Shown: positions 21,659 to 29,772, counted from the first letter of the stretch. The stretch is 41,332 nt of DNA from DATBFX01 sp036558305 (GCA_036558305.1 DATBFX010000396.1:1-41332); one strand, 5' to 3'. The notes: generated by a model from the sequence alone, not told the origin. A program made the numbers and translations.

Positions 21659-22477
21659 CTAGGCAGGAGTCCAGGCCGAGCCGTCGAAGTCCCACGTCCC
21701 GCCCGCCGCCGCCATCACCGGCAGCCGCACGTCCGATGCCGCCAACGACGCGTGCTCGACCGCGACCTGCCACCCGCCGTCGCGCTGTCCGATCTCCACG
21801 ATGGTCGTCTCGTAGGGAGGCTCGATCAAGGACGCGCAGCCGATTTGGAGCACGTTCCCTGCCGCCGTCGTGTCGCGGATGTGGAGATGACCGTGGAGCA
21901 CGATCGCCGGTCCGGGGCGGTCGCGCAGGCGCCCGATCACGCCCGCGTCCCGGAAACCGCCCGCGTACTTCAGGCCGGCCGCTTCGGTCGCCGCCCGCCG
22001 GTCGAGCAGGGGAAAGTGCGTCAGGACGACGATGGGATCGTCGCCCCAGGTATCGCTCTGGATGTCCGCGATGACCAGTTTGCCGTCGGCGTCGGGCATC
22101 AGGTCCGTCAGGCCGAGTACGCGCACATCGTCTACGTCGCGTTCGGCCCCGGCCATGGCGACAGCCGGTGCACCGAGGCGATCGACGTGCGCCCCGAACT
22201 CCGCCACGCCGAGCTCGCAGTCGTGGTTCCCCGGCACGACCAGCACCGGCACCCTCGCCTGCGCGAGGACGTTCACGGCGAGGGCAATCGACGCCTCGTC
22301 GCCGAAGTTCGTGAGGTCGCCGAGCATTGCGATTACCTCAATATCGCGATCGCGTAGAAACCGGATCGCGTCCGCCAATCGCTCTTCCGCCCGGTCGTAG
22401 TCCAAGACGTTGTGCCAGAAACCGGGCGGCGTACCCGCCGGGCAAAGGTGACTGTCCGAGACGATCCCGAGTCGCAC
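21659..22477 (-). CDS. Calcineurin-like metallophosphoesterase
   Basis: 272 aa from GTG 22477, with GGGAGGG about 8 nt upstream; in-frame sequence further upstream is antisense to the dehydratase gene and is not used. All metal-binding blocks are present: SDSH (Asp 8, His 10), GDLTNFGD (Asp 54), GNHD (84-86), LTHFPLL and HGHLH. The C-terminal part (VLQIGCASLIEPPYETTIVEIG) is the usual closing beta sheet. It hydrolyses phosphate mono- or diesters using two metals; the cellular substrate is unknown. It lies 35 bases downstream of the pterin dehydratase gene on the same strand and is probably cotranscribed with it. Confidence 0.88.
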   Translation of the reverse strand: MRLGIVSDSHLCPAGTPPGFWHNVLDYDRAEERLADAIRFLRDRDIEVIAMLGDLTNFGDEASIALAVNVLAQARVPVLVVPGNHDCELGVAEFGAHVDRLGAPAVAMAGAERDVDDVRVLGLTDLMPDADGKLVIADIQSDTWGDDPIVVLTHFPLLDRRAATEAAGLKYAGGFRDAGVIGRLRDRPGPAIVLHGHLHIRDTTAAGNVLQIGCASLIEPPYETTIVEIGQRDGGWQVAVEHASLAASDVRLPVMAAAGGTWDFDGSAWTPA

Positions 22478-22512
22478 GCCTGATCCCTCCCTGGAAAGTC
22501 CCCGCGTCGCGC

Positions 22513-22875
22513 TCAACTCGACGCGGACGTGGCCGTCTCCGCCGCCAGCGCGTCGGTCTTCGCCGCCATGATGAAGTCGTTGCGGTTCAGCCACTTGATC
22601 GCGTGCGTCCACCACGAGACGCGCACCTTTCCCCATTCCACCAGCATCGCCGGGTGGTGCCCCTCCGCCTCGGCCAACTCCCCGACCCGCTGGACGAACG
22701 CCAGGGTCTCTGGGTACGACCGAAACCGGAACGTCCGCTGCAACCGCGGCACCCCCTCCACCTCGACGATCTTCCACTCGGGAATCTGCGGGCTCAACTC
22801 CGCGATCTCCGCCTCCGTCACCCGCGGCGAATCCGCCCGGCAGACCGTACACCGCTCGTTGACGAGTGTCTCCAT
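22513..22875 (-). CDS. Pterin-4a-carbinolamine dehydratase
   Basis: 120 aa. ATG 22875 has GGAGG 6 nt upstream. The family signature is clear: EGHHPAMLVEWGKVRVSWWTHAIKWLNRND, with the catalytic His pair 73/74 and His 91. The enzyme dehydrates 4a-hydroxytetrahydrobiopterin made by aromatic amino-acid hydroxylases; family members also serve as transcriptional cofactors or in molybdopterin-related roles. No aromatic hydroxylase gene is in the window. The N-terminus carries a CxxC (ERCTVCRAD), slightly unusual for the family. It is transcribed away from the PrsW-like gene, with a large palindromic array filling the divergent gap. Confidence 0.9.
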   Translation of the reverse strand: METLVNERCTVCRADSPRVTEAEIAELSPQIPEWKIVEVEGVPRLQRTFRFRSYPETLAFVQRVGELAEAEGHHPAMLVEWGKVRVSWWTHAIKWLNRNDFIMAAKTDALAAETATSASS

Positions 22876-22898
22876 GTCGCACCTCCGGGGGGATTGTA

Positions 22899-23096
22899 GG
22901 CGGCGATGGCGAGGCGGCAAGGCGGCGAGGCGGCGAGGCGGCGAGGCGGCAAGGCGGCGATGGCGAGGCGGCAAGGCGGCAAGGACGAGGGAGGCGGGAA
23001 GGCGCGGATAGCCAGGACTCGTCGTACGTTTCCTTGCCGCCCCGCCGCCTCGCCGCCTTGCCGCCTCGCCGCCTCGCCGCCTTGCCGCCTCGCCGG
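22899..23096. repeat. Large palindromic array of 8-bp units (GCGGCRAG) in a divergent gap
   Basis: About eleven units of GCGGCGAG/GCGGCAAG occupy 22899-22991 and about seven inverted units (CTCGCCGC/CTTGCCGC) occupy 23035-23096, with a 43-base non-repeated centre. The order of G and A variants in the two arms is nearly mirror-matched. It lies between the divergent starts at 22875 and 23137, so it sits where both promoters should be. Confidence 0.92.
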
Positions 23097-23136
23097 CTTT
23101 TGCGGACACTACCGAGCGGAAATCCGAACCGTTTGG

Positions 23137-24432
23137 ATGCGTGAAGGGTCGTTCGGGGTGACGAGGACGTGCCCCCGGTGCGGCGCGCCGGTAGCCGACA
23201 ACACCGACTTCTGCTGGATGTGCGGGCTCCCCCTCCGCCCGGAGGCAGGGACGGTGGCGACGGTGCCGCCGCCGAAGCGGAAGCGGCGATTGGCGCTGAA
23301 GATCCTGCTCGGCATCGTCGTCTTCGTCGCCGTTGCCTGCGTCGTCTTTCTGGTGGCGGCGTCGGTCTGGGATCCGGTGGCGTTGCCGTTGAGCGTCGGT
23401 GCGGCGGTGGTACCGGCCCTCTTTTACAGTTGGGTCGTGCTGTCGCTCGATCGGTACGAGAAGGAACCGAGGCGGGCGATTCTCGCCGCGTTCGGCTGGG
23501 GCGCGGTGGGAGCGGTCCTCTTCAGCCTGATCGCCGAGATCATCTTCGACCAAATCCTGATCACCAGCGTCGGCGAAGACGGCGCCACCTTCCTCTCGAT
23601 CGCGATCGGCGCCCCCTTCATCGAGGAGTTTTTCAAGGGCATCGCCCTCCTGGCCCTGCTCTGGTTTTTTCGCCAGGAGTTCGACAACGTCCTCGACGGG
23701 CTCGTCTACGGGGCGCTGATCGGGCTCGGTTTCGCCATGACCGAGAACATCCTCTACTTCGGTCAGGCCTATTTCGAACACGGTGCGCGCGGGCTCGGCG
23801 AACTGTTCATCGTCCGCGCGGTGATCGACGGGTTCGGCCACGCCCTCTACACCGGGACCACCGGCGCCGCCCTTGGTTGGTCGCGCAGCCGCTACCACCG
23901 CGGGACGGGGCGAATCGTCGTGCCAATCGTCGGGTTTGGTCTGGCCGTGTTCCAGCACTTCCTCTGGAACACCGGGTTGATCGTGATCGCCGGGATCCAG
24001 GGCGGCGACGCCAGCATCTGGTCGGTCATCCTGATCGAGATGCCGCTCTTCACCCTGCCGTCCCTGATCATCCTCTACCTGATCGCCCGCACTTCCAGCC
24101 GGCGCGAGTTGGAGATCCTCCGCACCGAATTGGCACCGGAAGTACAGTACGGCGTTCTCACCCCCGAGGAATACCGGACCCTCACCACCGAACCCTTGCG
24201 GCGCCAGGCCCTGCACACCGCCAGGATTCGCGGCGGTCGCCCCCTCCAAAAGACGCTCCAGCACTTCTTCCAGGTCGCCGCCGAACTCGCCTTTCGCAAA
24301 TACCACCTGAGCCGCGGCGAGCACCCCAAACCCGGTCAGCAGGCGCCGGAGGACGCCTACCGCGCCGAGTTGGCCCGCCTCCGCCAGGAACTGGCGTCGG
24401 CGGGAGTCCAACCCGCGTCGTTTGCCGGATGA
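23137..24432 (+). CDS. PrsW-like intramembrane metalloprotease with N-terminal zinc ribbon
   Basis: 431 aa from ATG 23137; GTG 23158, with AAGGG 9 nt upstream, is an equally good start. A zinc ribbon with four Cys (TCPRCGAPVADNTDFCWMCG, from residue 11) precedes a first hydrophobic segment. The PrsW/M82 core of eight or so helices follows. Its diagnostic motifs are IEEFFKG, GFAMTENILYF, DGFGHALYTGTTGAALG and FQHFLWN; the Glu and His residues are the presumed metal ligands. PrsW proteins cleave membrane anti-sigma factors or other membrane substrates. The cytosolic C-tail (about 330-431) is charged and helical (YHLSRGEHPK, ELARLRQELA) and may bind a partner. It is followed by a GNAT gene 34 bases later, probably in one operon. 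Confidence 0.88.
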   Translation: MREGSFGVTRTCPRCGAPVADNTDFCWMCGLPLRPEAGTVATVPPPKRKRRLALKILLGIVVFVAVACVVFLVAASVWDPVALPLSVGAAVVPALFYSWVVLSLDRYEKEPRRAILAAFGWGAVGAVLFSLIAEIIFDQILITSVGEDGATFLSIAIGAPFIEEFFKGIALLALLWFFRQEFDNVLDGLVYGALIGLGFAMTENILYFGQAYFEHGARGLGELFIVRAVIDGFGHALYTGTTGAALGWSRSRYHRGTGRIVVPIVGFGLAVFQHFLWNTGLIVIAGIQGGDASIWSVILIEMPLFTLPSLIILYLIARTSSRRELEILRTELAPEVQYGVLTPEEYRTLTTEPLRRQALHTARIRGGRPLQKTLQHFFQVAAELAFRKYHLSRGEHPKPGQQAPEDAYRAELARLRQELASAGVQPASFAG

Positions 24433-24466
24433 GCCACGCGTGGTGAATAGAGCCGAGGGCGCAACG

Positions 24467-24991
24467 ATGACCACTGCCAACACGGAAACGATATCCGGTG
24501 AGCGCGTCCTCCTCCGGACGCCGGTGGACACCGACGTCCCGCGCTTGGCCGAGATACTCGCCGATCCCGCCGTCGCCGGCTGGTGGGGGCATTGGGACCG
24601 CGACCGCGTCCGTCGCGAGATCGTCCACCGCGGCGACGAAACGGTCCCCTTCGCGATCGAACTCGATGGCCGGGTGATCGGCTACATCCAATACTCGGAA
24701 GACAACGACCCCGACTACCGCCGTGCCGGGATCGATCTCTTCCTGCACCCCGCGTGGCACGGCCGCGGTCTCGGTGCCGATGCCCTCCGCACCCTCGCCC
24801 GCTACCTCTTCGACGTCCGAGGTCACCACCGCCTGACCATCGATCCCGCCGCCGACAACCACCGCGCCATCCGCTCTTACCGGCGCGTCGGTTTTCGCCC
24901 CGTCGGCATCATGCGTCGCTACGAACGAGGTCCCGACGGGACCTGGCACGACGGTCTCCTCATGGACATGCTCCGCGAAGACCTGACCTGA
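24467..24991 (+). CDS. GNAT acetyltransferase, AAC(6')-like
   Basis: 174 aa from ATG 24467, with GAGG about 8 nt upstream; a TTG at 24422 would overlap the PrsW-like gene. The GNAT fold is clear: LLRTPVDTDVPRLAEILADP at the start, VIGYIQYSED, then RRAGIDLFLHPAWHGRGLGADALRTLARYLF (acetyl-CoA pyrophosphate-binding loop in HGRGLG), and IDPAADNHRAIRSYRRVGFRPVG. The WWG...DP pattern and overall length are close to aminoglycoside 6'-acetyltransferase-like enzymes. Environmental members often have other substrates, so a resistance role is only a possibility. Confidence 0.85.
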   Translation: MTTANTETISGERVLLRTPVDTDVPRLAEILADPAVAGWWGHWDRDRVRREIVHRGDETVPFAIELDGRVIGYIQYSEDNDPDYRRAGIDLFLHPAWHGRGLGADALRTLARYLFDVRGHHRLTIDPAADNHRAIRSYRRVGFRPVGIMRRYERGPDGTWHDGLLMDMLREDLT

Positions 24992-25010
24992 ACGCGTCGG
25001 TGGAGGCACG

Positions 25011-25820
25011 ATGGACGGCATCGACCTGATCGTGACGCCGGACGACGACGACCCGGACGCGTCCCTGGTCTTCGTCGACGGTGCCGTCGACGGTCGCCCG
25101 TATCGCTTCCTGCTCGACACCGGGTCGGCGCGCACGTGCGTCCAGATCGACGAGTACACGTCCGGCTTTGTGCCCGTCGGCACGAGCAGGTCTTCGGGGT
25201 TGTTTGCCGCTGGACCGCACCACGACCTGATCACGGTTCCGCGTCTCGAACTCGGTCCCATCGCCAAGACCGACGTCGCGGTGGCGCGCGTTTCCCCGCA
25301 CGGCCCGCACACCGGCAACCTGATCGGCATGGACGTTCTGAAGGACCACCGCTGCCATGTCCGCCTCGCCGAGCTTCGCCTTCTCGTCGACCCACCCGCC
25401 GACCCGCTCGCCGGGTCGATCCAGCCCCTCGTCCTCGACCCGACGAACCATCCCTACGTCGACGTCCGGTTCGGCGATGCGGTCGCCCAGGCCGCCTGGG
25501 ACACCGGCGCCGGGATCACCGTCGTCGACCTCGGTTTCGTCCGCCGCCACACGCACTTCTTCCGGCAGGTCGGGCAATCGCGCGGCACGGACTCTACCGG
25601 CGCCACCATGCCGTCGCCGACCTTCGTCATGGCCGCCACGGTGATCGGCGGACTCCCCTTCCCTCCCCACACGGTAGCCGGCGTCGATCTCTCCCGGGTC
25701 AACGCCACGATCGATCTGTCCATGGACATGGTGCTCGGCTACAGCACGCTGAGCCGCGCGGACTGGTGGTTCGACTTCCCCGGCCGCCGGTGGGCGGTCA
25801 CCAAACTGACGACTCCCTAG
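25011..25820 (+). CDS. Single-chain duplicated retropepsin-like aspartic protease
   Basis: 269 aa. ATG 25011 has TGGAGG 5-6 nt upstream. Two half-domains each carry the catalytic triplet in a hydrophobic strand: FLLDTGSARTCV (Asp 36) and AAWDTGAGITVVD (Asp 164). Each also has the second conserved element near its end: NLIGMDVL (103-110) and MVLGYSTL. Retropepsins normally work as dimers of one such half, so this chain would form both lobes by itself, as pepsins do. No signal peptide or membrane segment is visible, so it is probably cytosolic. It lies 19 bases after the acetyltransferase gene, likely cotranscribed. Activity and substrate are unproven. Confidence 0.75.
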   Translation: MDGIDLIVTPDDDDPDASLVFVDGAVDGRPYRFLLDTGSARTCVQIDEYTSGFVPVGTSRSSGLFAAGPHHDLITVPRLELGPIAKTDVAVARVSPHGPHTGNLIGMDVLKDHRCHVRLAELRLLVDPPADPLAGSIQPLVLDPTNHPYVDVRFGDAVAQAAWDTGAGITVVDLGFVRRHTHFFRQVGQSRGTDSTGATMPSPTFVMAATVIGGLPFPPHTVAGVDLSRVNATIDLSMDMVLGYSTLSRADWWFDFPGRRWAVTKLTTP

Positions 25821-26022
25821 GATCAAACATCGCGAGACTCTGCACCGATCGCCGTCGTTCTTCTGACGTCTCGAACGAATGAGCATTTCCGACAGATACC
25901 ATTGCGTTTGCAAGCCATTCTGTCCGTGGCACCGCCGTTGCATCAGTGCGGTCTGGTGGGAATCAGGGAACCGGTCGTATCCCCCAGTGAGCCACCATTC
26001 CGAACGCCCGTCAGGAGGACCT

Positions 26023-26564
26023 ATGCGCGCGCTCGTCTGGCACGGCTCCGGGGACGTCCGGTGCGACACCGTCCCCGATCCCGCGATCGTCGACCCCACC
26101 GACGCCATCGTCCGGATCACCTCGACCTGCATCTGCGGCTCCGACCTCCACCTCTACGACGGCTACATGCCGACGATGGAGGAGGGCGACATCCTCGGTC
26201 ACGAGCCGATGGGGGTCGTCCCCTTCACCATCTCTTGCGGGTCGTGCTGGTTCTGCCAGCACGGTCTCTTCTCCCTGTGCGACACCACCAATCCCTGTCG
26301 ATGGCCGGTGCCTACCTCGGGTTCGCCGACAAGATCCCGCTCGGGACGCTGATGAACAAGGCGATCACGATCAAGACCGGGCAGACCCACGTCCAGCGCT
26401 ACACCGGGTCGCCCCTGCAGAAGATCGTCGACGGCGAGATCGACCCGAGCTTCGTCGTCACCCACACCGCGCCGCTGGAGCGGGGACCGGAGCTCTACAA
26501 AACGTTCCGCAACAAGGAAGACGGGTGCATCAAGGTGGGGCTGAAACCGGAGATGGCGGCGTGA
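26023..26564 (+). pseudogene. Zinc alcohol/formaldehyde dehydrogenase with two deletions
   Basis: Starts well: AGGAGGA then ATG 26023, MRALVWHGSGDVRCDTVPDPAI...CICGSDLHLYDGYMPTMEEGDILGHEPMG, with the catalytic zinc ligands. About 20 residues of the usual spacer are missing before VVPFTISCGSCWFCQHGLFSLCD. At about base 26300 the sequence jumps, in another frame, to the family's C-terminus (AGAYLGFADKIPLG...GQTHVQRY...KTFRNKEDGCIKVGLKPE, stop 26562-26564). The NAD-binding Rossmann domain is therefore gone and the frame is shifted. The intact family is the glutathione-independent formaldehyde dehydrogenase-like group. The remaining frame is well preserved, so the decay seems recent. Confidence 0.88.
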
Positions 26565-26591
26565 TGGGCGCCACGCGGTGACCAATGCGGT

Positions 26592-26672
26592 CGGCCCCCC
26601 CGGCCCCCCAATCCTGGGGGGAGACGGAGGGGGGCGCGTTCACCCCCCAGGATTGGGGGGCCGGGGGGGCCG
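26592..26672. repeat. Perfect 30-bp inverted repeat with 21-bp centre
   Basis: The arms 26592-26621 and 26643-26672 are exact reverse complements and contain CCCCCCAATCCTGGGGGG. It lies 27 bases after the dehydrogenase remnant and ends 15 bases before the pcaC start. Its transcript would be a very stable hairpin directly in front of the pcaC ribosome site. Confidence 0.93.
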
Positions 26673-26687
26673 AACACGGAGGAACCG

Positions 26688-27086
26688 ATGACCGACTCAC
26701 GCTACGATCTCGGGATGAAAACACGCCGGGAAGTGCTTGGCGACGAGCACGTGGACCGGGCGCTGGCGCGGCAGACGGCGCTCGATGCCGACTTTCAGCG
26801 GTTCGTCACGGAGACGGCCTGGGGAGCGGTCTGGTCGCGGCCGGAGCTGGACCGGCGGACGCGGAGTCTGGTGACGATCGCGATCCTGGCGGCGTTGGGC
26901 AGGAAGGAGGAACTGGCGCTGCACCTGCGCGCCAGTCGCAACGTCGGGGTGGACGAACGCGAGATCGCCGAGGCGCTACTCCACGTCGCGGTCTACGCCG
27001 GGGTGCCGGCCGCCAACACCGCCTTCGCCGTGGCAAAATCCGAATTCGGCGCGACGACCGCGACCGAACGGTCGGAACCGGCCTGA
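26688..27086 (+). CDS. pcaC: 4-carboxymuconolactone decarboxylase
   Basis: 132 aa. ATG 26688 follows GGAGG. CMD-family all-helical protein of normal length: MKTRREVLGDEHVDRAL at the start, TAWGAVWSRPELDRRTRSLVTIAILAALGRKEELALHLRASRN, then EIAEALLHVAVYAGVPAANTAFAVAKSEF. It converts gamma-carboxymuconolactone to beta-ketoadipate enol-lactone in protocatechuate degradation. Standing first in a run with pcaH, pcaG and pcaB makes the PcaC assignment firm compared with the many AhpD-like relatives (there is no CxxC peroxidase motif). Confidence 0.9.
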   Translation: MTDSRYDLGMKTRREVLGDEHVDRALARQTALDADFQRFVTETAWGAVWSRPELDRRTRSLVTIAILAALGRKEELALHLRASRNVGVDEREIAEALLHVAVYAGVPAANTAFAVAKSEFGATTATERSEPA

Positions 27087-27102
27087 ACGAAGGGATGCGA
27101 CG

Positions 27103-27819
27103 ATGATCACGACGATCCGGGCCATCGTCCGGGGAGACGCCGAGGTTTTCCCGCCCTACCTCTATGCCGCCTACCGGGCGACGATCCTGCGTTCGCCCAA
27201 TCTGCCGTTGATCGACGTTCCCCTCACGCTGTCGGAGTTGACCGGTCCCGGCCCCGCGATCAGCGCCTGTACGCCGGAGGACGCCGACCTGACCCGCAAC
27301 GCGGGGACGGACGGCGAGGCGATCGGGCAGCGGATCATCGTCACCGGCCGGGTCCTCGACGAGCAGGGAGCCGCCATCCCGCACACGCTGATCGAGATCT
27401 GGCAGGCGAACGCGGCCGGGCGCTACCTCCACCGGGCCGACTCCTGGCCGGCGCCGCTCGATCCCAACTTCCTGGGGATCGGCCGCTGCCTGACGGGCGA
27501 GGCGGGCACCTACCGGTTTCTCACGATCCGACCGGGCGCCTATCCCTGGCGCAACCACCCGAACGCCTGGCGCCCCTCGCACATCCACTTCTCGCTCTTC
27601 GGTCCGGCCGCCCCGTCGCGCCTGGTGACCCAGATGTATTTCCCCGACGACCCGCTCCACGCCCTCGACCCGATCTTCGGCGCGGTGCCGGAACCGGCCC
27701 GTCCCCGCCTGATCGCCGCCTACGACCACGAGGTGACCGAACCCGAGTGGGCACTCGGTTACCGCTTCGACGTCGTCGTGCGCGGTCCCGCCGCGACCCC
27801 CTTCGAGTCGCCGCGATGA
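27103..27819 (+). CDS. pcaH: Protocatechuate 3,4-dioxygenase beta subunit
   Basis: 238 aa. ATG 27103 has AAGGG 9 nt upstream. The beta subunit carries the Fe(III) site, and all ligands are present: Tyr 108 (AAGRYLH), Tyr 147 (PGAYPWRN), His 160 and His 162 (RPSHIHFSLFG). The start has the usual PcaH N-terminal region (YRATILRSPNLPLIDVP), and IVTGRVLDEQGAAIPHTLIEIWQANAAGRY is the family signature. With the alpha subunit it opens the ring of protocatechuate between the two hydroxyls to give beta-carboxy-cis,cis-muconate. Its stop overlaps the pcaG start as ATGA, giving coupled, equimolar synthesis. Confidence 0.95.
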   Translation: MITTIRAIVRGDAEVFPPYLYAAYRATILRSPNLPLIDVPLTLSELTGPGPAISACTPEDADLTRNAGTDGEAIGQRIIVTGRVLDEQGAAIPHTLIEIWQANAAGRYLHRADSWPAPLDPNFLGIGRCLTGEAGTYRFLTIRPGAYPWRNHPNAWRPSHIHFSLFGPAAPSRLVTQMYFPDDPLHALDPIFGAVPEPARPRLIAAYDHEVTEPEWALGYRFDVVVRGPAATPFESPR

Positions 27820-28397
27820 CGTGGCCGCGATTGACCTCCGCGCAGACGGTCGGCCCCTTCTTCCATCCGGCGCTGCTCCGCGAGGATTGCCGGCGGAACG
27901 TGCTGGTCCAGCCGGCGACGAGCGGCGAGCGGATCAGGATCGAAGGGACGGTCCTCGACGGCGAGGGCGCGCCGGTGCCCGACGCGCTCGTCGAGATCTG
28001 GCAGGCGAACGGCCACGGCCGCTATCACCACCCGCTCGACCAACGCGATCTGCCCCTTGACCCGGCGTTCACCGGGTTCGGCCGCGCCGGCACCGACGAC
28101 GCGGGGCGCTACTGGTTCGAGACGGTCAAACCGGGGCCGGTCCCGTTCACGGCAGACCGCCCGCAGGCGCCTCACGTCTGCGTCACCGTCTTCGCCCGCG
28201 GTCTGCTCAACCACCTCGCGACGCGCCTCTACTTCGATGACGAACCGGCCAATGCCGACGACCCTGTCCTCCTTCTCGTCCCCGCCGAACGGCGTTCAAC
28301 GCTGCTGGCAATGCGAGAAAACGCCGCTGGGATGACCGTCTACCGTTTTGACGTCGTGTTGCAGGGCGACGGCGAAACCGCCTTTTTCAACGTCTGA
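27816..28397 (+). CDS. pcaG: Protocatechuate 3,4-dioxygenase alpha subunit
   Basis: 193 aa. ATG 27816 overlaps the pcaH stop by four bases. Typical alpha-subunit start (LTSAQTVGPFFHPALLRE), then the intradiol core (IEGTVLDGEGAPVPDALVEIWQANGHGRY) and HVCVTVFARGLLNHLATRLYFDDE. The iron ligands are incomplete, as expected: Tyr 70 and His 120 align with the beta subunit, but the second Tyr and the His-x-His pair are not conserved. Alpha contributes substrate-binding residues at the interface of the (alpha-beta) unit. Followed 4 bases later by pcaB. Confidence 0.94.
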   Translation: MTWPRLTSAQTVGPFFHPALLREDCRRNVLVQPATSGERIRIEGTVLDGEGAPVPDALVEIWQANGHGRYHHPLDQRDLPLDPAFTGFGRAGTDDAGRYWFETVKPGPVPFTADRPQAPHVCVTVFARGLLNHLATRLYFDDEPANADDPVLLLVPAERRSTLLAMRENAAGMTVYRFDVVLQGDGETAFFNV

Positions 28398-28401
28398 TCG
28401 G

Positions 28402-29772
28402 ATGCCCAACGCGATGCCGGCCGAGCGCTTCTTCGCCACACCGGGGATGACCGCCGCCTTCTCGCCCCAGGCGCACGTCCGCCGCATGCTCCTGTTCGAA
28501 GCCGCCCTCGCCCGCGCCGAGGCCCGCGCCAGCATCATCCCGGACGCGGCGGCCGAGGCGATCGCCGCCGCCTGCCGGGTCGAGCTGTACGACGTCGCCG
28601 CGCTCTACCAGGACGCCGCGCTCGCCGGCACGCTGGCCATCCCCCTGGTCCGCGCCTTGACCGACCGCGTCGAAGACGAGGCGAAGCGATTCGTCCACTG
28701 GGGGGCGACCAGTCAAGACGCGATCGACACCGCGCTGGTCCTCCAGATGCGCGACGGGCTCGATCTCCTCCTCGCCGACCTGCACCCGATCGCCACCCGT
28801 TGCGCTTCGCTGGCCGAGCGGCACCGCCGCACGCCGATGGCCGGGCGCACCCTCCTGCAACAGGCGCTACCGATCACGTTCGGTCTGAAGGCCGCCCGCT
28901 GGCTCGGTCTGGTCACCCGCCAAATCCACCGGCTCCGCGAGGTGCGGGAGCAGGCCATGGTCGTGCAGTTCGGTGGCGCCGCCGGGACACTCGCATCGCT
29001 CGGCGACCGCGGTCTGGACGTCGCCGAACTCGTCGGCGAGGAACTCGGATTGGCGGTGCCCGATCTCCCCTGGCACGCCGAGCGCGACCGCATCGCCGAG
29101 GTCGCGTCCGCCCTCGGCGTCCTCGCCGGGGGCATGGCGAAGATCGCCGCCGACGTCCTCCTCCTCCGACAGACCGAAGTCGGCGAGGTGACGGAGGAGG
29201 AGGTACCGGGCAAAGGCGGTTCGTCGGCCATGCCGCACAAGCACAACCCGGTCGACGCCACGATGGCCGTCGCCGCGGCCCGGCTCGCCATCGGCGCCGT
29301 ACCGGTAGTTCTGGGCGCCATGGCGCAGGAGCACGAACGGGCCGCGGGCGGCTGGCAGGCCGAATGGGAGGCGCTGCCCGCCCTGTTCCGTCACACCGCG
29401 GGCGCGGTTGCCCGTGTCCGCGAAACGATCGGTGGGATAGTCGTAAATCCTGAACGGATGCGAGCGAATCTCGATTTGACGGGCGGGTTGGTCATGGCCG
29501 AGTCGCTCACCACGGCACTCGCGGCAAACCTCGGTCGCAGCGCCTCCTACGAACTCGTCCAGTTGTTGACCAAACGGGCGGCGGCGGTGGGGACGGACCT
29601 GCGGTCGATTGCCCTCGCCGACGAGCAGGTGCGTTCCGTGCTCTCGCGCGATGCGATCGACCGTGCCTTCGATCCGCTCACCTACCTGGGAAGCGCCGAC
29701 GCCTTCATCGACCGTGCCCTGGTCGCGTACCGGGGGCTCGATTCACCGGGCTACGGCGTCTCCCGTTACTAA
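28402..29772 (+). CDS. pcaB: 3-carboxy-cis,cis-muconate cycloisomerase
   Basis: 456 aa from ATG 28402, 4 bases after pcaG; ATG 28414 is an alternative. Fumarase/aspartase superfamily protein of normal length. Family features: FVHWGATSQDAIDTALVLQMR, TPMAGRTLLQQALPITFGLKAARWL, and the superfamily signature GKGGSSAMPHKHNPVDA. It lactonises beta-carboxymuconate to gamma-carboxymuconolactone, the step between PcaHG and PcaC. Together the four genes encode protocatechuate to beta-ketoadipate enol-lactone; pcaD, pcaIJ and pcaF are not in the window. A palindromic GTAG repeat follows its stop and probably ends transcription. Confidence 0.94.
   Translation: MPNAMPAERFFATPGMTAAFSPQAHVRRMLLFEAALARAEARASIIPDAAAEAIAAACRVELYDVAALYQDAALAGTLAIPLVRALTDRVEDEAKRFVHWGATSQDAIDTALVLQMRDGLDLLLADLHPIATRCASLAERHRRTPMAGRTLLQQALPITFGLKAARWLGLVTRQIHRLREVREQAMVVQFGGAAGTLASLGDRGLDVAELVGEELGLAVPDLPWHAERDRIAEVASALGVLAGGMAKIAADVLLLRQTEVGEVTEEEVPGKGGSSAMPHKHNPVDATMAVAAARLAIGAVPVVLGAMAQEHERAAGGWQAEWEALPALFRHTAGAVARVRETIGGIVVNPERMRANLDLTGGLVMAESLTTALAANLGRSASYELVQLLTKRAAAVGTDLRSIALADEQVRSVLSRDAIDRAFDPLTYLGSADAFIDRALVAYRGLDSPGYGVSRY

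Noticed and set aside
22899..23096. CRISPR-like repeated region
   Set aside because: Units are 8 bp and contiguous with no unique spacers; the array is palindromic. The 3075, 13169, 16054 and 18695 arrays fail for the same reason, and no cas gene is present.
22876..24531. Long N-terminal extension of the pterin dehydratase frame
   Set aside because: The in-frame upstream sequence is antisense to the PrsW-like gene and translates the octamer array (AARRRGGEAARRRGG); ATG 22875 has a strong ribosome site.
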